Part shown: positions 42,492 through 49,839 of the stretch, in pieces
Layout of the letters: each line of letters begins with the position of its first letter
How positions within the stretch are numbered: the first letter of the stretch is position 1
Source of the DNA: Allopusillimonas ginsengisoli
Lineage (GTDB): Bacteria > Pseudomonadota > Gammaproteobacteria > Burkholderiales > Burkholderiaceae_B
Reading direction: 5' to 3'
Length of the DNA stretch: 64,000 nt
Assembly: GCF_004153455.1 (NCBI RefSeq)
Contig: NZ_SDQE01000003.1
Span: 310,001-374,000 of the forward strand
The notes under the pieces: model-generated
Databases searched by the model: none
What the model was told of the DNA's origin: nothing
The model's input: the letters and a program-made list of their open reading frames with translations, nothing else
Program-made: the position numbers and the translations under genes

Positions 42492-42947
42492 ATGTTCTTC
42501 ATCATTGTAGGAATTCTGGCAATTGCCTTGATAGTGGTGGCATTCATGATTCTGAGTGAAAGCCCAATTGGTTCAATCGTATCGCTTGCTCTTGCCATTG
42601 TCGTTGGTGTCGGCGGGGTCTACACATACCCCAAGGTGATCATCAAGCTTCGCGAAGCCGAAGGCCAGGCTCAATTAGCACAAGCGACAGCCAACCGGCG
42701 GATTCAAGTTGAGGAAGCCACGGCAGCCCGTGATTCAGCCGTCATGCTTGCCGAAGCGGAAGTGTCGCGCGCCAAGGGCGTGGCCGAAGCCAACCGAATC
42801 GTTGCAGAAGGTCTTGGTGGCCCCGAAGGGTATCTACGCTACCTCTATATCGAGGGGTTAAAGCAAGCCCAAAACGCGGGCGCACAAATCATCTATGTAC
42901 CGACCGAGGCTGGATTGCCGATCCTAGAGGCTGGCCGATTTAAATAA
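42492..42947 (+). CDS. Prohibitin/SPFH-like membrane protein (C-terminal type)
   Basis: 151 residues. Two N-terminal hydrophobic segments ('FFIIVGILAIALIVVAFMIL', 'IVSLALAIVVGVGGVYTY'), then a coiled coil ('REAEGQAQLAQATANRRIQVEEATAARDSA') and 'AEANRIVAEGLGGPEGYLRYLYIEGL' with 'QIIYVPTEAGLPILEAGR', which is the typical tail of band-7/prohibitin proteins. The SPFH domain itself is missing. First protein of the rightward early operon; might interact with host FtsH/HflKC (inference). Confidence 0.72.
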   Translation: MFFIIVGILAIALIVVAFMILSESPIGSIVSLALAIVVGVGGVYTYPKVIIKLREAEGQAQLAQATANRRIQVEEATAARDSAVMLAEAEVSRAKGVAEANRIVAEGLGGPEGYLRYLYIEGLKQAQNAGAQIIYVPTEAGLPILEAGRFK

Positions 42948-43025
42948 ACCGCAGGCCGGGAAACCGGCCCATCCGCAAGCCTTGCGAGCCAGGGTTTGCG
43001 GATGACCACCAATAGGGAGAACAGG

Positions 43026-43406
43026 ATGGAACACAAGCATGCGCCAGCACCCTGGCAAGAAGCCACATGCAGAGCCCCAATGTGGATGGGTGGAGCTCCT
43101 GCCGGGTTGTGCGGAGAGAAGGCGTACGGGCATCAGTTGCCGAGAACCTATCTGCGCCATACACGAGGGATTAACGACGCCCCGTATTGTTTCAGGCACG
43201 CTTGCCCTGCTCATGGTGGCCCGGAGGAAAGCGAGGCCAGGATATTCCAAGATGGCTACACCAGCGAAGGTAGGCAAATGTGGTGCGCGGTCATGCCGAA
43301 CTTCGTTGACCTGCATGAAAGCCCGGCGGGTTTTGATGGAAATCCAATGCAAGCTGTCGCGAATCTTCGCGCCGCCATCGCCCGCGCCACAGGGAGCCAG
43401 CCATGA
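43026..43406 (+). CDS. Hypothetical Cys/His-containing phage protein
   Basis: 126 residues; ATG 43026 after AGGGAGAACAGG. Contains 'CRAPMWMGGAPAGLCGEKAYG' and 'YCFRHACPAHGG', which could bind zinc. Overlaps the next gene by 4 bases (ATGA). Confidence 0.6.
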   Translation: MEHKHAPAPWQEATCRAPMWMGGAPAGLCGEKAYGHQLPRTYLRHTRGINDAPYCFRHACPAHGGPEESEARIFQDGYTSEGRQMWCAVMPNFVDLHESPAGFDGNPMQAVANLRAAIARATGSQP

Positions 43407-43720
43407 AACACCTACTCGCACTAATACTGTGCACTGTCGCATTCTCAGTGCACGCCAAATCCGATCTTTGCTCCAGGCTTGCCGACATGACAGAGGCCGC
43501 AGCGTTTCATCGTGACGCAGGCCTGTCCGCTCAGTCTCTGATCGAAGTCACGGTAGAGCACGCTCAGCCGCCAGCGTTTCGCGACATGATGATCGAAGCA
43601 ATTATCGGCATCTACACCAATCCGAACATGGTTCGCAGCACTCCGGCTCAGATCAAGGACGCTTTCTATATGTCCTGCGTTGATCTGACACTCAAATCAA
43701 AGAAATCATCACTTATGTAA
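43403..43720 (+). CDS. Exported small protein
   Basis: 105 residues with a classical signal peptide ('MKHLLALILCTVAFSVHA', cleavage after AHA-like VHA). The mature part has two Cys ('DLCSRLADM', 'FYMSCVDLTL') that could form a disulfide in the periplasm. It resembles small phage periplasmic proteins of unknown role, possibly exclusion. Confidence 0.6.
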   Translation: MKHLLALILCTVAFSVHAKSDLCSRLADMTEAAAFHRDAGLSAQSLIEVTVEHAQPPAFRDMMIEAIIGIYTNPNMVRSTPAQIKDAFYMSCVDLTLKSKKSSLM

Positions 43721-43729
43721 GGGGAAGAA

Positions 43730-43870
43730 ATGGAAGCACTAGTAATCATCGGCGCACTATTCGCCATCGTGGTCGGGATTCTTTGGGTATGCCTGCCGTT
43801 TGCTGTGTTTGGGATCAAGAAGCGGCTCGATGAAATGATCAGCTTGCAGCGTCAGGCTATTAATCGGTAG
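43730..43870 (+). CDS. Small membrane protein
   Basis: 46 residues, ATG 43730 with GGGGAAG 4-9 bases upstream. One long hydrophobic helix ('ALVIIGALFAIVVGILWVCLPFAVFGI') then a short charged tail. Same operon, 9 bases after the exported protein. Confidence 0.5.
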   Translation: MEALVIIGALFAIVVGILWVCLPFAVFGIKKRLDEMISLQRQAINR

Positions 43871-43878
43871 GAGCGGCC

Positions 43879-44055
43879 ATGAGCAAAACCGGATGGAATG
43901 TCTACCACAAGCCAACCAAAAAGAATGGCGTCTGGACGATCAAGCAAATGGACACCGTTACCGGAGAAGAAACGTATCACGAATACACATCTAAGCGAGT
44001 GGCGGACGAGGCGTATCAGTCCTTAATCAAATCCATATGGGCGGCGAAATCATGA
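43879..44055 (+). CDS. Hypothetical small phage protein
   Basis: 58 residues, ATG 43879 after GGAGCGGCC. 'GWNVYHKPTKKNGVWTIKQMD' suggests a small beta fold, of the kind seen in DUF2188-like proteins. ATGA overlap with the next gene. Confidence 0.55.
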   Translation: MSKTGWNVYHKPTKKNGVWTIKQMDTVTGEETYHEYTSKRVADEAYQSLIKSIWAAKS

Positions 44056-44480
44056 CTAAGCCAACGATGCCTGAGCCGGTGGGCTTTCTTGTAAAGCACG
44101 ATATCCATCCCCAAAGCACCGGCGCGCTTCACTTCGATGCGTCCTTCGCGCAAGGAGATGATGATCTTTCTGTAGCCCCTCTCATCACCACCACCCAAGC
44201 CCAAGCCTACGCAGATGCAAGGGTAAGGGAGGTGCAGCAGTGGGAGCCTATCGAGACAGCGCCCAAACACACTGAAGTGTTGGTGTGGCGCGAAGATTCC
44301 GGGCCATTTATCGCCAAGCTGACCGATCCATACGAGGTCATTACGGTTGAGGAAATGGAACGGGAAAATTTGGAGTTCCGCGACGACTTCGAGGAATGGT
44401 ATTCAGATGCCTACGGCTGGCAGGAAGGCAACGAGAAGCCCACGCACTGGATGCCTCTACCCGCCCCACTCCAACAATAA
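44052..44480 (+). CDS. DUF551-type phage protein (copy 1)
   Basis: 142 residues. The signature is 'QQWEPIETAPKHTEVLVWRE' leading to 'THWMPLPAPL'. Such proteins are common early phage genes without known function. A second one with the same ending lies at 50143. Confidence 0.7.
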   Translation: MTKPTMPEPVGFLVKHDIHPQSTGALHFDASFAQGDDDLSVAPLITTTQAQAYADARVREVQQWEPIETAPKHTEVLVWREDSGPFIAKLTDPYEVITVEEMERENLEFRDDFEEWYSDAYGWQEGNEKPTHWMPLPAPLQQ

Positions 44481-44507
44481 CCGGCCTGCGGGCCGCAAAG
44501 GAGCGAC

Positions 44508-44702
44508 ATGGAAACCCGAAAGCAAAACGTTCTCAGCGAAATCAAGACGCTCGTGCGAATCCTGAATACCTGGGGAAACGCGCTCGTGCCTGAATTGGAC
44601 GGCAAGCAAGTGACCGCGCAGGAAAGACTGTCGCATTTTGTGAGGGTCGCTCAAGACGAGTTTGGCATGACGCTGGACGAGATTGACGCCGCTATCGCAT
44701 GA
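44508..44702 (+). CDS. Hypothetical small phage protein
   Basis: 64 residues, ATG after AAAGGAGCGAC (clear ribosome site). Helical: 'NVLSEIKTLVRILNTWGNALV' and 'EFGMTLDEIDAAIA'. Last protein gene before the structured-RNA region. Confidence 0.55.
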   Translation: METRKQNVLSEIKTLVRILNTWGNALVPELDGKQVTAQERLSHFVRVAQDEFGMTLDEIDAAIA

Positions 44703-44822
44703 TCCCCGGCCCGGCCAGCCATAACCCCACGGCCACCAGCGCCCCTGCCTCGGCATGCGCTGGATATCAGCAAGCGAGGCGGCAGAAAGATGCTCGTGGC
44801 GAACTGACCACAGAGATTAGCC

Positions 44823-44984
44823 CTAGCGGTGACGCTTTCCGGAATTTTTCTTGTGGTTGGTATGCGCGCCACGCTCCTTGCTCACACGTTGGCCGCGGCC
44901 TTGTGTGGTAAGGACCACGCCCTTGGGGGCGACGGGACGCGGAGTGCGCTTGCGGTCGGCTTCAGTAACGATTTTGTTGCCCAT
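44823..44984 (-). CDS. Small basic protein on the opposite strand
   Basis: 53 residues, 'MGNKIVTEADRKRTPRPVA...' with 16 Lys/Arg, ending 'NHKKNSGKRHR'. It is the only leftward gene in the rightward early operon and lies between the last small gene and the structured RNA. The start has only a weak GAGAG ribosome site. It may be a nucleic-acid-binding protein, possibly for the neighbouring RNA (speculation). Confidence 0.42.
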   Translation of the reverse strand: MGNKIVTEADRKRTPRPVAPKGVVLTTQGRGQRVSKERGAHTNHKKNSGKRHR

Positions 44985-45091
44985 GGAAATCTCTCTAGTT
45001 TGGTTAAGCTGGTCATTGTTACACATTCGCTCGGTTTATTGTTGACAGCAGGAAGCAGGCAGAGGATTTGCCCGTTTGAGCGTTGGTAGCG

Positions 45092-46604
45092 CCATCAAGT
45101 ATCCGCCTAGCCAGGGATGTGCCCCTGGTTCCGCACATGGACACAGGCGGGTGGATTCTTGATGGAGTGCGGAACAGTTCGGGTCGGCGTATTGCACGAC
45201 CGCACCCACTCAGGCCGATGACCTCATAGAACGGCGAGGAAACGCAAATCTGTCACTTCCGCCCTGGCGAAGTAAAAGGCCAGGACCATCACATAGGCGG
45301 CGGCGTGGAAAGCGGACACGCTACAAACGACATGACTCGATGGGGATCGGCCCTTGGAGATGGGAACCAAGGTCGGTAGCTGGCACACCTCGCTTGTGAC
45401 AGGTGGAAATAGGCCCCTGAACGCACTCGAACAGCAGGCATTACCGAGCAATTGGGTGATAGTGCGCACGCCTGCGGTCATTACACAGAGCATGTACGTT
45501 CCCGAGCCGGAGTAGCGCCCGGCCCGCCTATGTGATGAGGCGCCACCCCTCCCGCCAAAAAGCAGGGGCCAGCTGAAAGGAGAAGGTCATGCTCGGCAGC
45601 TAAGCGTAGCGGCGCAATCCGCACCTAATCCGTGAACACACCGGACGTAGAAAGCTGAACGACATCAGCATGGGAACAGACTGGCCCGACGGTTGGGGAG
45701 CACCCACCCCCGATAACCGGAAGACGGCACACAAAAGACTACGGGAAGTACCCCTGCGCTGCGGTCGGTTCGCGGCGTAGGGCCATCAAGCGAGGCGATT
45801 AAGCGAGCAAGCCCGGTATCCGGTACGCAAGGCTAATGCGCCGGGGACTGCTCCGGGAGTCGCCTCACTTGATGGCAAAGCGAAGTGGCGATTCGCAAGT
45901 GTCTAGGGGACTGGAAGCGGCCACAGCGGGACACCGCACATGGCAAAGAAGGTTCCGGCCTTCCGTCAAAAACCGGGAAACAGGCAACCCACAGGCAAAC
46001 GACGTGCACATAACCTGCCGGGTGCACGCGGTGATCGGCCCCACAACACGCGGTGGCAAGCCGGGATCGCCTCCGGTGCCATCAACCCAAACGTAGGGCG
46101 CAGGCCCATAAGAATCGAAGCGGATGCCGCTGGTAGGAAAAACGGATTGGGGCTGCCCCGGTCGGCCTATAGCGCAGCGGTGCAGCATCGCGTATGCCTC
46201 CACGATACGGGGCACCAAATACCGCTGGGGAGAACGCCGAGTTCTATGGCCTTGCCATCAGCCCACCGAATGAGCCACATGGGCGTTGATTTCGGGAACA
46301 GGCGTGACAGCCGGGAGAGACCGGCACCATGATCGAAGCGGCGGCGTGGAGCTAATGCCACGGCAAGACTATGAAGCGCCGGAATGCTCGGGATTGAGAT
46401 AGGCCCGAGCCCGCTTCGATGATGGTGTGGTGAAATTGGTAGACACAAGCGGCTAGGGGCCGGAAGGCGGGAGTAGGACGCCAAAACCGAAACCCGAAAG
46501 CCTGACACCGCTGGCGCATGCGGGTTCAAGTCCCGCCACCATCTACCGCCCTCCCCCATGACTTGGCTGGCATGCTTCGCATGTTGGGGAGGGCACCCAT
46601 CAAG
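45092..46604 (+). ncRNA. Giant structured RNA candidate (GOLLD/ROOL-like or new class)
   Basis: About 1.5 kb with no supported gene and an exceptional number of exact helices. Examples: CCATCAAG 45092-45099 / 45158-45165; a 9-bp pseudoknot GTTCCGCAC 45128-45136 / GTGCGGAAC 45167-45175; a 14-bp perfect long-range helix 45287-45300 / 45524-45537; CCTTGG 45352-45357 / CCAAGG 45367-45372; an 11-bp hairpin 45752-45762 / 45772-45782; 45782-45798 / 45860-45876 (16 pairs, one mismatch); 46075-46080 / 46211-46216; 46127-46132 / 46175-46180; a 10-bp helix 46332-46341 / 46411-46420; 46386-46392 / 46404-46410; and a closing 9-bp hairpin 46548-46556 / 46586-46594. A tRNA-like domain is embedded at 46421-46543. 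Phage location and a tRNA-like part are features of GOLLD RNAs. Ends are set by the outermost helices and are approximate; it is probably part of the long early transcript. Confidence 0.72.
46421..46543 (+). ncRNA. tRNA-Leu-like domain with disrupted anticodon arm
   Basis: Acceptor GATGGTG (46421-46427) pairs with CACCATC (46537-46543); D-arm GTG-AAATTGGTAGA-CAC is almost tRNA-Leu; T-arm GCGGG-TTCAAGT-CCCGC is normal. The anticodon stem AGCGG (46448-46452) / CCGCT (46508-46512) encloses 55 bases instead of 7, and the variable arm is only 7 bases. No CCA is encoded and the discriminator is T. It cannot decode, so it is a mimic or structural module, starting directly after the 10-bp helix of the flanking RNA. 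Confidence 0.72.
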
Positions 46605-46723
46605 CGGACTCTGACCCAATACCCCTAGCCCTTTTTCCTGGCGGATGCGGGGCGCGCCGTGCTGTGCGGCAGGGGTCTTGGCTGAGGGTCTGCATCACAT
46701 TCCCAACTCAGGGAGATACCACT

Positions 46724-47143
46724 ATGGATACCGTAATTGGCCGGGTTGCCTCGGTCGGAGCAACTGCGCCCGACGACTGGAGCGCAGCGCAAGAAGGCAG
46801 GTACTACGCCCTGCTGCATGAAATCGAGGTCGAGACTCACAAGAAGGTGCGCGACGTAGTGATCGGCGTCCTGTCTGGCGTCTTGCCGCAATGCCGCATG
46901 CAAACACCTTTTGGCTTTCGCAACGTCAATGCCGTAGACATATTTCGCGCCGTGACTGAGGAACTAAGGAACGAGGACTTTGAGACTGTCATCCCCGGCT
47001 ATGACGACGACCTACCACTGGATGAAATGGCAAAGCTCTTGGCATCGTCACCCACCAATGCCGCCAAGGCACTGATTGATGAGTACTGCCAACTCACCGC
47101 TCATACGCTGGCGTTCTGGCAAATGATGCAGGAGGGCTTATGA
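46724..47143 (+). CDS. Hypothetical phage protein
   Basis: 139 residues, ATG 46724 after GGGAGATACC. 'IDTVIGRVASVG...' start, later 'VNAVDIFRAVTEELRNEDFETVI' and a helical C-terminus ending 'HTLAFWQMMQEGL'. No known family. First protein after the structured RNA; ATGA-coupled to the next gene. Confidence 0.6.
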   Translation: MDTVIGRVASVGATAPDDWSAAQEGRYYALLHEIEVETHKKVRDVVIGVLSGVLPQCRMQTPFGFRNVNAVDIFRAVTEELRNEDFETVIPGYDDDLPLDEMAKLLASSPTNAAKALIDEYCQLTAHTLAFWQMMQEGL

Positions 47144-47208
47144 ACATCCTCCTACTAATCATCTACATCGTACAGATACCGATTCAGATCATGGGGGTCA
47201 GGGGATGA
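47140..47208 (+). CDS. 22-residue hydrophobic peptide
   Basis: 'MNILLLIIYIVQIPIQIMGV' is one hydrophobic helix. Start and stop overlap both neighbours by 4 bases, which supports coupled translation. Confidence 0.45.
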   Translation: MNILLLIIYIVQIPIQIMGVRG

Positions 47209-47363
47209 ACAAGATCACTCACATTTGGGGCCGCATCACGCTCGAGCACACCCGTCAGCCGGGAGACGATCAGAAAGCGCCTTGGTACGCATACCCGCTT
47301 GCTGCTGTCGTTTTGGCTGGCTTTTATGTGCTGGTATCGACGTTGGATAAGACAGGATTTTAA
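47205..47363 (+). CDS. Small single-pass membrane protein
   Basis: 52 residues, hydrophilic N-half then 'AYPLAAVVLAGFYVLVSTL' as membrane helix. Coupled to the preceding peptide by an ATGA overlap; ends 12 bases before the ERF gene. Confidence 0.5.
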   Translation: MNKITHIWGRITLEHTRQPGDDQKAPWYAYPLAAVVLAGFYVLVSTLDKTGF

Positions 47364-47375
47364 AAGGATAAGGAT

Positions 47376-48104
47376 ATGAACGCAGTCATTGAAATGGAAA
47401 GCAAACCCAATACCGCTGTCGCAGTCGCGACTCCCGCTGATCTGTTGCGCATTGCGGTCGAGCAAGGGGCAGATCTGGATAAGTTGGAGCGCCTCATGGA
47501 TCTGCAAGACCGTTACAACGCAGCACAGGCCAAACGCGCCTACGACGAAGCTTTTGCGGCATTCAAAGCCGAGGCGGTAAAGATCGTTAAAAACAAAGCC
47601 GTCGAGGGCAATAGTCCGCTTGCAGGCAAACGATATGCCGAGCTGCATGACATTGTGAAGGCAGTCACTCCGGCACTATCCAAGCATGGGCTGTCATCTT
47701 CCTGGAAGCTCACCAAGGATGAAAAAGACTGGATGGAAGTTACCTGCTATTTGCGTCATGTCGGAGGGCATCAAGAATCCGTCTCCATGGGCGGGCCTCC
47801 AGATACAGGCGGCGCCAAAAACGCCATACAGGCCAGGGCCAGCACCAAAACGTATCTTGAACGCTACACCCTCAAGGCCATCACCGGGCTGTCCGAAGAA
47901 AACGACGATACGGACGGCAACGTGTACAAGCAGGCCGCGCTGGATGAATGGGTCGAGAAGGCGCAATCCGCAAAGAGCGCAAGCGAACTTATCCGCATCA
48001 AGAGAGACGGCAATGCGTTCTTCAGCAAGGCCCGTGATCGGGACAGTTTCAAGCAATTCAATGCCACCGTTTCCGCATTGATGGACGGACTGCAAGGGGG
48101 GTAG
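47376..48104 (+). CDS. ERF-family single-strand annealing protein
   Basis: 242 residues. The ERF core runs through 'FKAEAVKIVKNKAVEGN', 'YAELHDIVKAVTPALSKHGLSSSW' and 'TYLERYTLKAITGLSEENDDTDGN'. ERF proteins anneal complementary strands and circularise or recombine phage DNA. It pairs with the exonuclease two bases downstream, like Red beta/exo. Confidence 0.93.
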   Translation: MNAVIEMESKPNTAVAVATPADLLRIAVEQGADLDKLERLMDLQDRYNAAQAKRAYDEAFAAFKAEAVKIVKNKAVEGNSPLAGKRYAELHDIVKAVTPALSKHGLSSSWKLTKDEKDWMEVTCYLRHVGGHQESVSMGGPPDTGGAKNAIQARASTKTYLERYTLKAITGLSEENDDTDGNVYKQAALDEWVEKAQSAKSASELIRIKRDGNAFFSKARDRDSFKQFNATVSALMDGLQGG

Positions 48105-48106
48105 CA

Positions 48107-48766
48107 ATGAGTGAAATCTATTTCCGCTGCTCGAGCATTGGAAAATTGATGACTGAGCCGCGAACCAAAAGCGAGGGCCCATTATCAGTGGGCGCAAAGA
48201 CCTACGTACGGGAACTGGCAAAGCAAGACATTTTCGGCGTCGAGTTTGAGATTTCCAGCAAGTACACGGAGAAAGGCATTGAAGTCGAGGGGGAGTCTAT
48301 TGCCCTACTAAACAGGGTGCGCGGACTTTCTCTGGCCAAGAACACGGAGCGGCGGGTAAAGGGACTACTGACCGGCGAGTGTGACCTTTTCGATGTAGCA
48401 CGCAATCGTGGCCACGATATTAAATCCTCTTGGTCGACAGCCACTTTCCCCGGATGGGAAGCCGACTGCGTGGACAAGCTCTACGAATGGCAGATGCGTG
48501 GCTACATGCATCTTTGGGACGCAAGCGAATGGGAGGTCAATTACACCATGGTTGATACGCCAGAGAGGCTAATCAGCTTTGAACCTCTCGGGATGCACCT
48601 CGTGTCTCATATACCCGAGCATTTACGCCTGACTAGTTGGGCCATCAAACGCGACAAAGGGCTTGAGCAACGCATGCTGGAGAAGCTTGAGCACGCCAAG
48701 GCGTACTACCTGCAAATCATTGAAGAATTTGACATCAACCACCAACCATTGAAGGAAGCAGCCTAA
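48107..48766 (+). CDS. PD-(D/E)XK exonuclease, partner of ERF
   Basis: 219 residues. The nuclease motif '[22 protein letters not shown]' has Asp in GECD-like strand and 'DIK' as (D/E)XK; an upstream Glu is in '[14 protein letters not shown]'. Cas4/lambda-exo-like enzymes chew one strand to make substrate for the annealing protein. Overlaps the next gene by 1 base. Confidence 0.82.
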   Translation: MSEIYFRCSSIGKLMTEPRTKSEGPLSVGAKTYVRELAKQDIFGVEFEISSKYTEKGIEVEGESIALLNRVRGLSLAKNTERRVKGLLTGECDLFDVARNRGHDIKSSWSTATFPGWEADCVDKLYEWQMRGYMHLWDASEWEVNYTMVDTPERLISFEPLGMHLVSHIPEHLRLTSWAIKRDKGLEQRMLEKLEHAKAYYLQIIEEFDINHQPLKEAA

Positions 48767-49014
48767 TGGCCGAATACGACAACAGCGGAATTCTCTTTAA
48801 GAATGACCGAAAAGAGAAAGACTCGCATCCTGACTATACGGGAAACATTACGGTCAACGGGCAGGAGTTTTGGCTATCTGCTTGGCTCAAGAGCGGGCAG
48901 AAAGGCAAGTTCATGAGCCTGTCCGTAAAGCCCAAAGAAGCCCGCCAGTCTCAGCCCACACAACAACCAGCACGGCAGTCCAGTCCAGACGATTTGGGCG
49001 ACGCGCCGTTCTAA
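48766..49014 (+). CDS. SSB-like small protein with acidic tip
   Basis: 82 residues. '[38 protein letters not shown]' is a compact OB-like strand pattern seen next to phage recombinases, followed by a Gln/Pro linker and the ending 'DDLGDAPF', which mimics the 'DDIPF' tip of bacterial SSB. It likely binds single strands or SSB partners in recombination. Confidence 0.7.
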   Translation: MAEYDNSGILFKNDRKEKDSHPDYTGNITVNGQEFWLSAWLKSGQKGKFMSLSVKPKEARQSQPTQQPARQSSPDDLGDAPF

Positions 49015-49031
49015 CCCCCCCCCCTTCCCCA

Positions 49032-49078
49032 CCACCATGAGGCGAGCGGCCTAATAAGTCGCTCGGTTGAATTCGTGC
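49032..49078 (+). promoter_or_regulatory. Structured translation start element, copy 1
   Basis: CCACCATGAGG (49032-49042), hairpin CGAGCG/CGCTCG (49043-49065), then GTTGAATTC and the GTG start at 49075. The flanks are identical to copy 2 (49738-49786) while the stem sequence differs completely. The hairpin may bring the TGAGG Shine-Dalgarno close to the GTG. Confidence 0.7.
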
Positions 49079-49725
49079 CTACCATCCAAGTGAGCCCACT
49101 GGCTCTTAAAGCCGCGCACCGCGCCTCTGCGGTTGCCGATATTCGCTATTACCTCGAAAGCGTATACATCGAAGCCACCCCAACTGAAACGCTTTGCGTA
49201 GCTACGGATGGACGCAGGTTGATAGTCGTGCGCAAGGAAGCAAGCAATGAAGTCGATGAAGCGGTACGAATAATCGTTCCGTCCAAGATAGTCAAAATGG
49301 TGATCGCTGGACGTAAAAGCGCCTTGCCAAAAATAGTGGAGCTAACCAACGATGGTTCCCACTGGTATGCGCCACTACCGGATCGCGTAAAGCTCGGATT
49401 TATGCCTATCGAGGCAAAGTATCCAGAATGGCGTGGCGTGGTGCCAAAAGCAACATCCAACGAGCCAGCAAACTACAACGCGGATTATCTGAAAGATATG
49501 CTCAATGCCGCCCGAGACTTGGGGGCCATTGGGCCTACGGACATGCGTCTTGCGTATAACGGGCAGGCTGGTGGCGTGATCACGGCAGAGTGCACAGGAG
49601 AGTTCGGTTTTCTTGGCATCGTCATGCCATACCGGGACTTTGATAGGCCCGCCCGAGTGCCTGAGTGGGCGATAGCGAGCGAAACAGCCGACGAGCCAGA
49701 AGCCCATGAGACTGTATCGGCCTAA
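49075..49725 (+). CDS. DNA polymerase III sliding clamp (DnaN)-like phage protein
   Basis: 216 residues from a GTG within a conserved leader. 'YYLESVYIEATPTETLCVATDGRRLIVVRK' and 'KLGFMPIEAKYPEWRGVVPK' match the DnaN domain pattern ('ATDGHRL', 'YPDYRRVLP'), and the end 'GFLGIVMPYRD' recalls the clamp's MP(M/V)R. It is shorter than a bacterial clamp (about 370), having roughly two of three domains. It may form a phage clamp or interfere with the host one. Confidence 0.75.
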   Translation: MPTIQVSPLALKAAHRASAVADIRYYLESVYIEATPTETLCVATDGRRLIVVRKEASNEVDEAVRIIVPSKIVKMVIAGRKSALPKIVELTNDGSHWYAPLPDRVKLGFMPIEAKYPEWRGVVPKATSNEPANYNADYLKDMLNAARDLGAIGPTDMRLAYNGQAGGVITAECTGEFGFLGIVMPYRDFDRPARVPEWAIASETADEPEAHETVSA

Positions 49726-49737
49726 CAAAACCCTTAA

Positions 49738-49786
49738 CCACCATGAGGCCCAGGCTGCCAAGAACAGCCTGGGGTTGAATTCGTGC
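49738..49786 (+). promoter_or_regulatory. Structured translation start element, copy 2
   Basis: CCACCATGAGG (49738-49748), hairpin CCCAGGCT/AGCCTGGG (49749-49773), then GTTGAATTC-GTG-C (start at 49783). Same plan as copy 1 with a different but fully paired stem, which is real compensatory evidence for the hairpin. Confidence 0.72.
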
Positions 49787-49839
49787 GCACCAACCCAGCG
49801 CTTATAGGCGCCATTACCGCACAGGAGCAAGACCAATGA
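49783..49839 (+). CDS. 18-residue leader peptide
   Basis: GTG at 49783 in the conserved element opens 'MRTNPALIGAITAQEQDQ', whose TGA overlaps the ATG of the next gene (ATGA at 49836). Translation of the leader would feed the downstream gene. Confidence 0.5.
   Translation: MRTNPALIGAITAQEQDQ

Noticed and set aside
44699-44911. 70-codon frame overlapping the previous stop by ATGA
   Set aside because: Pro/Ser/Ala-rich without structure, no family, and it runs across the reversed small gene; only the overlap speaks for it.
45042-45070. Dedicated sigma-70 promoter for the giant RNA (TTGACA at 45042)
   Set aside because: No acceptable -10 occurs at 16-18 bases; the RNA is more likely processed from the long early transcript.
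45865-46332. Open frames of 117-130 codons within the RNA region
   Set aside because: Composition is random-like, no ribosome sites fit, the frames overlap on both strands, and the bases are explained by paired helices.
46421-46543. Functional tRNA-Leu with a small intron
   Set aside because: The 55-base insert is too short for a group I intron, bacteria lack splicing endonuclease introns, and no anticodon in a 7-base loop can be restored.
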